9,467 bases of DNA from Cyclobacteriaceae bacterium (GTDB taxonomy: Bacteria; Bacteroidota; Bacteroidia; Cytophagales; Cyclobacteriaceae), in the NCBI GenBank assembly GCA_019751475.1, contig JAIENH010000790.1, positions 1-9,467 of the forward strand, given 5' to 3'. Below, one piece after another: positions 5,344-9,467 of this stretch (position 1 is its first letter; each line of letters starts with the position of its first letter). The notes below the pieces were generated by a model. It was not told where the DNA came from. It made no database searches and worked only from the letters and a program-made list of their open reading frames with translations. The translations under genes and the position numbers were made by a program.

Positions 5344-6024
5344 TTATCGATTCACTTTTTCATCGCTGACAACTGCGCCATCGGCAATGCGCACGATACG
5401 TTTGCCGCGATTGGCATTCTCTTCGGAGTGCGTCACCTGGATGATGGTAATGCCTTCGTTATTTAACTTTTCAAAAATGTCCATGATCTGCTTGCCTTGC
5501 TCGGAATGCAAGTTACCTGTAGGCTCATCCGCCAGGAGCAATTTTGGCTGACCTACAATAGCACGGGCAATACCTACAAGTTGTTGCTGCCCTCCGCTCA
5601 ATTGCTCAGGAAACAAATCCTTCTTGGCCACCATGCTGAAGCGGTCAAGAAGTTCGGCCACCATGCTCTTGCGCTGGCCGCCATTCACACCTTTATATAA
5701 GAGCGGGGTTTCAATGTTCTCATACACCGTGAGTTCATCAATGAGGTGGTAGGCCTGGAAGATAAAGCCGATGTAGTTTTTATGCATCTCGCTTTTTTGC
5801 TTCTCCTTCATTTTGTGCACGGGCTCATCGAAGAAATAGTACTCTCCGGCCGATGGTTCGTCAAGCATACCAATGATGTTCATCAGGGTGGACTTGCCGG
5901 AACCACTGGGCCCCATGATGGTGACAAATTCTCCCTGCTGCACCTCCAGGTCAATGCCTTTGAGGATAAATGTGCGCTGAAAGCGCGAATCGATGTACTT
6001 GTCGATGTCTTGTAGTTTGATCAT
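5344..6024 (-). CDS. ABC transporter ATP-binding protein, LolD/MacB type
   Basis: This is the ATPase subunit of an ABC system of the LolD/MacB/FtsE class, which powers FtsX-like or MacB-like permeases in lipoprotein release or tripartite efflux. It has 226 residues, normal for a stand-alone subunit. All motifs are present: Walker A GPSGSGKST (38-46), Q-loop Gln90 in FIFQAYHLIDELTVYENIE, signature LSGGQQQ (142-148), Walker B LLLADEPTGNL (162-172) with catalytic Glu167, and switch His199 in THSEEN. One oddity is that the signature continues QLVGIARA where the family almost always has QRVAIARA, so the conserved Arg is Leu149. The gene precedes the TolC-type gene by 14 bases, pointing to export. 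No permease or adaptor gene is adjacent, so its membrane partner must be encoded elsewhere. The start at 6024 gives the normal N-terminus MIKLQDIDK. Substrate unknown. Confidence 0.94.
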   Translation of the reverse strand: MIKLQDIDKYIDSRFQRTFILKGIDLEVQQGEFVTIMGPSGSGKSTLMNIIGMLDEPSAGEYYFFDEPVHKMKEKQKSEMHKNYIGFIFQAYHLIDELTVYENIETPLLYKGVNGGQRKSMVAELLDRFSMVAKKDLFPEQLSGGQQQLVGIARAIVGQPKLLLADEPTGNLHSEQGKQIMDIFEKLNNEGITIIQVTHSEENANRGKRIVRIADGAVVSDEKVNR

Positions 6025-6052
6025 ACGTTCGGTGTGTTAGTTGCCAATAATA

Positions 6053-6076
6053 ATGCCATGAGGTCCATGTGGCATT
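6053..6076. repeat. Inverted repeat in the leader of the ABC-TolC operon
   Basis: Bases atgcca and tggcat, bordered by catg on both inner sides, can pair around aggtc in the 144-base spacer between the OmpA-like gene and the ATPase gene. On the minus strand it is followed by TATTATTGG, not a T-run. It could be an operator-like or leader structure; no regulator binding site can be named. Confidence 0.4.
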
Positions 6077-6077
6077 A

Positions 6078-6114
6078 GACGGCTTATTTGAAGATTAGTT
6101 GCACAAAAGCCGTC
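6078..6114. repeat. Inverted repeat gacggctt / aagccgtc in the operon leader
   Basis: Perfect 8-bp arms at 6078-6085 and 6107-6114 are separated by 21 bases. It lies about 55 bases after the stop of the OmpA-like gene, where a terminator could be expected. There is no T-run after the stem on the minus strand, so a role as a leader or operator structure for the ABC-TolC operon is equally possible. Confidence 0.45.
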
Positions 6115-6168
6115 CGGGATTGAAAAAAGGTGTCCGTAAACGGTCGGGCATACGGCCCAATTCGGGCG

Positions 6169-6585
6169 TCAAAAGACGACCGGCCGGAGGATAACATCCA
6201 CCCTACGGTTCATCATCATGCCCTGAAACGTGTCGTTGGCATAGACAGGATTCTCAAACGCCCAGTCTTTGATGTGGATGATTTTTTCCGGGATGTCACG
6301 CTCCACCAGCAATTGCAAAACTGCCTCGCTCCGCATGCGTGAAAGCCACTCGTTGAATCGTTTGCCGCCCATAGGGTCGGTATGGCTGATCAGTTGTATT
6401 TCGTATTTATCGAGCAAGTTGGGAATAGAGTCCAGCCAATGTGCCAGGTCATTGGCCTGGTACTCGTCAATGTAGTAGCTGCCACCATCGAAGTAGATGC
6501 TCTTGCGTATTTCGTCCTGCTGGGCCGCGAGCGGTGTCAATCCGAGTATTCCGAAAAATAAAAATATCAATCTAAATGGTCGCAT
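6169..6585 (-). CDS. Small secreted OmpA/peptidoglycan-binding domain protein
   Basis: It is a periplasmic protein made almost only of an OmpA C-terminal domain, which binds the diaminopimelate of peptidoglycan. I chose the ATG at 6585, giving 138 residues, because it starts a proper signal peptide (MRPFRLIFLFFGILG, likely cleavage after PLAA, residue 21) and has the purine-rich AAGGAAAGG upstream. The ATG at 6615 would put charged residues ahead of it. The domain covers about 30-135: IYFDGGSYYIDEYQANDL at the start, ISHTDPMGG with Asp70, LSRMR with Arg85, and MNRRVDVIL near the end. Asp70 and Arg85 have the 15-residue spacing of the ligand pair known in OmpA. There is no beta-barrel, no lipobox and no TPR repeat, so it is shorter than most Bacteroidota OmpA-like proteins. 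It diverges from the lipoprotein gene at 6698 across a 112-base spacer. The exact cellular role is not known. Confidence 0.88.
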   Translation of the reverse strand: MRPFRLIFLFFGILGLTPLAAQQDEIRKSIYFDGGSYYIDEYQANDLAHWLDSIPNLLDKYEIQLISHTDPMGGKRFNEWLSRMRSEAVLQLLVERDIPEKIIHIKDWAFENPVYANDTFQGMMMNRRVDVILRPVVF

Positions 6586-6697
6586 GGTGTTGCCTTTCCT
6601 TCTACCGTCCAGCACTCGTCAAACGCAGAACAATAACAGATTTTATGAATTTAAATTTACGAAAGTTTCTTCATTCATTCTATCTTTATCAGGTCTT

Positions 6698-7111
6698 ATG
6701 AAAACCCGATTACCATTGCTTTTAATGTTGATGTTCTTGTCCTCTTGCGGTGACAGAATCATTTACTACGGCCGCTCCTACCCCGCTACTCAAACGGTTG
6801 ATATTTTCTTTCGCGAAAGCGATGTAGTGGAACCCAATGAAATTATGGGTAAAGCTACCCTGGAGGTATCAGCCAAAAAGAACTCCGACAAGGTGCAGCG
6901 CAAACTGATGGATCGCGCCAAGCGAAAAGGTGCTGATGCCCTGATCTTTGATGACATTTCCCTTACCACCACCGGCAGCACAACGGGCGCGGCAGCAGCC
7001 GGTACTTCAGGAAGACGCGGCTTCCTTGGCATCTTCGGCAGCAAGACAAAATTCAGCAAAGGACAACAAGTGAAAGCCACTTTGTTGAAGTATAAAAAGA
7101 ACGTACGGTGA
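6698..7111 (+). CDS. Small lipoprotein of unknown function
   Basis: It has 137 residues from the ATG at 6698, chosen because it begins a clean lipoprotein signal (MKTRLPLLLMLMFLSSC, lipobox LSSC, Cys17). The frame is open further upstream to 6497, but that part runs antisense through the OmpA-like gene and lacks a signal. After Cys17 there is a region with strand character (VDIFFRES), then EIMGKATLEVSAK and the helix KVQRKLMDRAKRKGADALIF. This pattern resembles small envelope proteins of the RcsF/DUF4156/YbjQ-like type, where a strand, an alpha helix and GADA(L/V)I recur; the likeness is by eye only. A Thr/Gly/Ala-rich linker (89-108) precedes the basic tail KATLLKYKKNVR. TATCTTTA at 6681-6688 is a possible -7 element, which would leave a very short leader. 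The stop lies 4 bases before the next ATG, so the pair is probably translationally coupled. Confidence 0.82.
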   Translation: MKTRLPLLLMLMFLSSCGDRIIYYGRSYPATQTVDIFFRESDVVEPNEIMGKATLEVSAKKNSDKVQRKLMDRAKRKGADALIFDDISLTTTGSTTGAAAAGTSGRRGFLGIFGSKTKFSKGQQVKATLLKYKKNVR

Positions 7112-7115
7112 TATC

Positions 7116-7547
7116 ATGAAAGCAGAAACGATTTTTCAAATCTGCAACAGCATCGCTCCACTGGGATGGATATTAATGGCGGTAGCCCCGCGCTGGAAGT
7201 GGACGAAGAAAATTGTGCTCTCGGGTTTACTCCCGCTGGTGCTTGGACTGGTTTACCTCATGCTCATTGTTGTTTTCTTTGGAAAGTCTGAAGGTGACTT
7301 CAGTTCACTTGAAGGCGTGGGTAAACTTTTTGAAAATCCATTTGCACTCACCGCAGGCTGGATCCACTACCTGGCGTTTGACATGTTTATTGGTGCATGG
7401 GAAATAAATGATAGTCAGCGGCTTGGCATACATCACGGGTGGGTGGTGCCGTGTTTGTTTTTCACGTTTATGTTTGGCCCAATAGGTTTGATCTTGTACT
7501 TCATCGTCCGATGGGTGAAAACCAAAAAGCTGTTTCACGATGCGTGA
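7116..7547 (+). CDS. ABA4-like (DUF4281) integral membrane protein
   Basis: It is a 143-residue membrane protein with four predicted helices at about 6-24, 32-55, 75-95 and 108-132. The conserved core GWIHYLAFDMFIGAWE (81-96), followed by D99, QRLGI, VVPCL and FGPIGLILY, is the signature I recognise from the DUF4281/ABA4-like family. The plant member ABA4 is required for neoxanthin formation in abscisic acid biosynthesis. Bacterial members have no established role that I know of, so a carotenoid link here would be inference only. No carotenoid gene is visible in the window. It begins 4 bases after the lipoprotein stop, which makes a two-gene operon very likely. The length is normal for the family, and no residue is obviously missing. 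A palindromic repeat begins 36 bases after its stop. Confidence 0.87.
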   Translation: MKAETIFQICNSIAPLGWILMAVAPRWKWTKKIVLSGLLPLVLGLVYLMLIVVFFGKSEGDFSSLEGVGKLFENPFALTAGWIHYLAFDMFIGAWEINDSQRLGIHHGWVVPCLFFTFMFGPIGLILYFIVRWVKTKKLFHDA

Positions 7548-7583
7548 ATTTCTGAATGACCTGCAAATTGGCTGGCATTTTTT

Positions 7584-7692
7584 CCCCCGCAGATTTGCGC
7601 AGATTGTAATGTTATGCAGATTGCGTTGAAAAAGGCATAGAAAATTTTCTGCGCAAATCAGCGCAAGTTATTAATCTGCGGTATCAGCGGGG
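7584..7692. repeat. 109-base palindromic intergenic repeat built on cgcagatt units
   Basis: The left end (cccccgcagatttgcgcag) and the right end (aatctgcggtatcagcgggg) are imperfect inverted copies. gcagatt occurs three times in the left half, and its complement recurs in the right half (ctgcgcaaatcagcgc, aatctgcg). The centre aaaattttct is self-complementary. The whole element can fold into one long, interrupted hairpin. I recognise the cgctgatttgcgcagatt theme as a dispersed repeat type in Bacteroidota genomes. It fills most of the 226-base spacer between the ABA4-like and antiporter genes, encodes nothing, and could also end transcription of the upstream pair. Confidence 0.75.
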
Positions 7693-7773
7693 TAAATGGG
7701 ATTTAAATGAGTCCGCTCCATAAACTTTAACCTTCCTTTTCGGAAATGAATTGCCTTGCTTTATATTTAGCGC

Positions 7774-9372
7774 ATGACCGAACAACTCATTGTTTTCATC
7801 CTGCTTCTTTTCGGTGTCGCGCTGCTTTCCGTTGTTGCTGACAAAACCAAAATCTCGTATCCCATTTTGTTGGTGCTGGCAGGCTTAGTGATCTGGCTCA
7901 TACCCGGCATGCCGCTCCTTGAAATGAATCCGGATGTGGTCTTTTTTATCTTCCTGCCTCCCCTGCTCTACTCAGCCGCCTGGCAGACATCCTGGAATGA
8001 TTTCTGGAATTGGAAACGGTCAATTTTTCTACTGGCATTTGGGCTTGTGATCTTCACATCCACAGTGGTGGCTTACGTATCCGTTCACCTGATACCGGGC
8101 TTTACACTGGCGCTGGGTTTTTTATTGGGTGGAATTATTTCTCCACCCGATGCCGTGGCCGCTACATCTGTGATGCAGGGATTAAAAGTGCCGAAGCGGG
8201 TGTCAACCATACTCGAAGGCGAAAGCCTGATCAACGATGCTTCGAGCTTAATTATTTATCGATTTGCTATTGCAGCTATTCTAACGAGTACCTTTTCCTT
8301 TGGGCAGGCTGCCGGTCAGTTCGTGCTCGTCTCTATCATGGGTATTGTGGTCGGATTGGCTATCGCCAACATCTTATACGTCATCCACCGGTTCTTGCCA
8401 ACTACACCCAGTGTTGACACCGCTATTACTCTTATCTCACCTTATCTCTGCTACCTGGCTGCGGAGCACTTCCACTTTTCGGGTGTGTTGTCGGTGGTTT
8501 CGGCTGGCCTGTTCCTCTCTTGGCGGGCGGGAGAAATCTTTAACTATCAGGCACGCATTCAAGCTATTAACACGTGGAACTCCATCATTTTTATTTTGAA
8601 CGGAGTGGTGTTCATTCTTATTGGACTACAGTTACCCGTTATCCGCGAAAACCTTGACGGATTTACGCTGCAGATGGAGATATTCTTCGGAGTGACCATT
8701 TCATTGCTCATCATGCTGCTGCGAATGGTGTGGATTTTTCCAGGCGCTTATCTTCCGGTGCTACTTTCAAAGCGCATTCGTACTACAGAGCCTATGCCAA
8801 ACTGGAGAGGTGTGATTATCGGGGGCTGGAGTGGCATGCGAGGTGTTGTATCTCTTGCAGCTGCGTTAGCACTGCCGTTAACGACTACCGGAGGCCAGGC
8901 ATTTCCTTATCGTAACACGATACTCTTCATTACATTTTGTGTGATTCTCATGACGCTCGTGGTGCAAGGGCTCTCGCTTCCGTTTCTTATCAAATGGTTG
9001 CATATCAAGTCAACCGATAACGAGGCAGAAGAAGAGAAGAAACTGCGCATACAACTATCTTACAATGCTATTGAGTTCATCGAATCCAACTATGCACAGG
9101 AAGACGCTACCCGCGATGCGCTTCACCATATTAAAACCAAGTATGAAAAGCGGGTAGATCATGTAAACAGGCGCATGCTCACCGCTGATTTATCCCATCA
9201 CTCAGAAGATGTGTTTCGTGAATTCAATAAGCTCCAGTTGCAGATGATCAATTTCGAACGGAAAGAAATCAAAAAACTGCGCAGACACAACGAATTCCCG
9301 GAAGAGGTGCTGCGCAAGATAGAATTCGAACTGGACCTCGAAGAGGCCAGCTTACGAAACTTCGTGCAATAG
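7774..9372 (+). CDS. Na+/H+ antiporter, CPA1 (NhaP/NHE-like) family
   Basis: It exchanges Na+ (or K+/Li+) for protons across the inner membrane and serves pH and salt homeostasis. The 532 residues comprise about 12 membrane helices (roughly 4-410) and a cytoplasmic, highly charged helical tail (411-532), as in the bacterial CPA1 group of NhaP and YjcE. Key family residues are visible: SPPDAVAATSV with Asp126, EGESLINDASSL with Glu150 and the ion-binding pair Asn154-Asp155, and GWSGMRGVVSLAAALALP with the conserved Arg356. Asn-Asp rather than Asp-Asp at the ion site points to electroneutral exchange, by comparison with characterised NhaP and NHE proteins. The ATG at 7774 starts directly at helix 1 (MTEQLIVFILLLFGVALL). 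TATATTTA lies only four bases before the ATG, so I do not call it a promoter. The gene stands alone between two palindromic repeats. Ion specificity cannot be read from the sequence. Confidence 0.95.
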   Translation: MTEQLIVFILLLFGVALLSVVADKTKISYPILLVLAGLVIWLIPGMPLLEMNPDVVFFIFLPPLLYSAAWQTSWNDFWNWKRSIFLLAFGLVIFTSTVVAYVSVHLIPGFTLALGFLLGGIISPPDAVAATSVMQGLKVPKRVSTILEGESLINDASSLIIYRFAIAAILTSTFSFGQAAGQFVLVSIMGIVVGLAIANILYVIHRFLPTTPSVDTAITLISPYLCYLAAEHFHFSGVLSVVSAGLFLSWRAGEIFNYQARIQAINTWNSIIFILNGVVFILIGLQLPVIRENLDGFTLQMEIFFGVTISLLIMLLRMVWIFPGAYLPVLLSKRIRTTEPMPNWRGVIIGGWSGMRGVVSLAAALALPLTTTGGQAFPYRNTILFITFCVILMTLVVQGLSLPFLIKWLHIKSTDNEAEEEKKLRIQLSYNAIEFIESNYAQEDATRDALHHIKTKYEKRVDHVNRRMLTADLSHHSEDVFREFNKLQLQMINFERKEIKKLRRHNEFPEEVLRKIEFELDLEEASLRNFVQ

Positions 9373-9391
9373 TCGCGTCACTAGAGCCCAT

Positions 9392-9409
9392 CTCAAAAAT
9401 ACTTTTGAG
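9392..9409 (+). terminator. Possible weak terminator after the antiporter gene
   Basis: Seven-bp arms ctcaaaa / ttttgag with loop atac lie 20 bases past the stop at 9372. The stem is A/T-rich and is followed by gcatg rather than T residues, so it is a weak candidate and may instead be part of the repeat that follows. Confidence 0.3.
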
Positions 9410-9419
9410 CATGTCTGTC

Positions 9420-9449
9420 ATTCCGTCCCGGATCGGGATAATCCGGAAT
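9420..9449. repeat. Palindromic repeat with nested arms near the window end
   Basis: Outer arms attccg (9420-9425) and cggaat (9444-9449) enclose inner arms tcccg (9426-9430) and cggga (9434-9438) around gat, with taatc as a one-sided bulge. Bases 9432-9447 match 1420-1435 beside the tRNA-Cys at 14 of 16 positions, so the two are probably members or relatives of one repeat family. The preceding tgtcattccg also looks like repetitive intergenic sequence. The element may continue past the window. Confidence 0.6.
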
Positions 9450-9467
9450 CCCAAGTTAGATGCAGTA

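Noticed and set aside
6586..6615. Ten-residue extension of the OmpA-like protein (MLDGRRKGNT)
   Set aside because: It would put charged residues before a complete signal peptide and overlap the AAGGAAAGG ribosome-binding-like sequence.
6497..6697. Upstream extension of the small lipoprotein frame
   Set aside because: It lies antisense to the OmpA-like gene and would bury the clear lipoprotein signal that begins at 6698.
7584..7692. CRISPR array
   Set aside because: The repeated cgcagatt units are short, irregularly spaced and arranged as an inverted structure, with no unique spacers of constant length.
7762..7769. TATATTTA as a -7 promoter element of the antiporter gene
   Set aside because: It has only a partial match to TAnnTTTG, lies four bases before the ATG and has no -33 partner.

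Overview
The window looks like a chromosomal piece of a Bacteroidota genome, most likely a Cytophagales-type marine or soil bacterium. The evidence is a ribosomal protein S1 with a long acidic N-terminal extension and Bacteroidota-style S1 repeats, a TATCTTTG-type -7 promoter element ahead of it, few clear Shine-Dalgarno sequences, lipoprotein and Sec signal peptides typical of a Gram-negative envelope, and several palindromic intergenic repeat types (atcccgat/atcgggat, cgcagatt, tcctcc/ggagga) of the kind I associate with this phylum. Genus or species cannot be assigned from the sequence alone.

Layout, left to right. Bases 1-1110 (minus) hold an exported, lipid-anchored aldose 1-epimerase, cut by the window edge only at its extreme C-terminus. 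Bases 1150-1700 carry no protein gene. They hold an intact tRNA-Cys(GCA) on the minus strand with its own terminator, flanked on both sides by pieces of a second tRNA-Cys interrupted by palindromic insertions, then a nested palindrome and the rpsA terminator. Bases 1703-3715 (minus) are rpsA. Its last ten codons may be a frameshifted tail. Bases 3854-6024 (minus) are a two-gene operon, a LolD/MacB-type ABC ATPase followed by a TolC-type outer-membrane channel, with no permease or adaptor gene beside it. Bases 6169-6585 (minus) encode a minimal secreted OmpA/peptidoglycan-binding domain protein.

Divergently, 6698-7547 (plus) is a tightly spaced pair: a small lipoprotein and a four-helix membrane protein of the ABA4-like (DUF4281) family. 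A 109-base palindromic repeat follows at 7584-7692. Bases 7774-9372 (plus) encode a CPA1-type Na+/H+ antiporter, and the window ends in another palindromic repeat.

Most protein genes act at the envelope (sugar epimerisation, efflux, peptidoglycan anchoring, ion homeostasis), with the translation genes tRNA-Cys and S1 between them. They look like ordinary core-genome neighbours rather than one pathway. The most unusual part is 1184-1496. An intact tRNA-Cys lies between 10-bp direct repeats inside what reads as a shattered tRNA-Cys copy, whose breakpoints fall in or next to the loops of the tRNA and carry hairpin-forming inserts.
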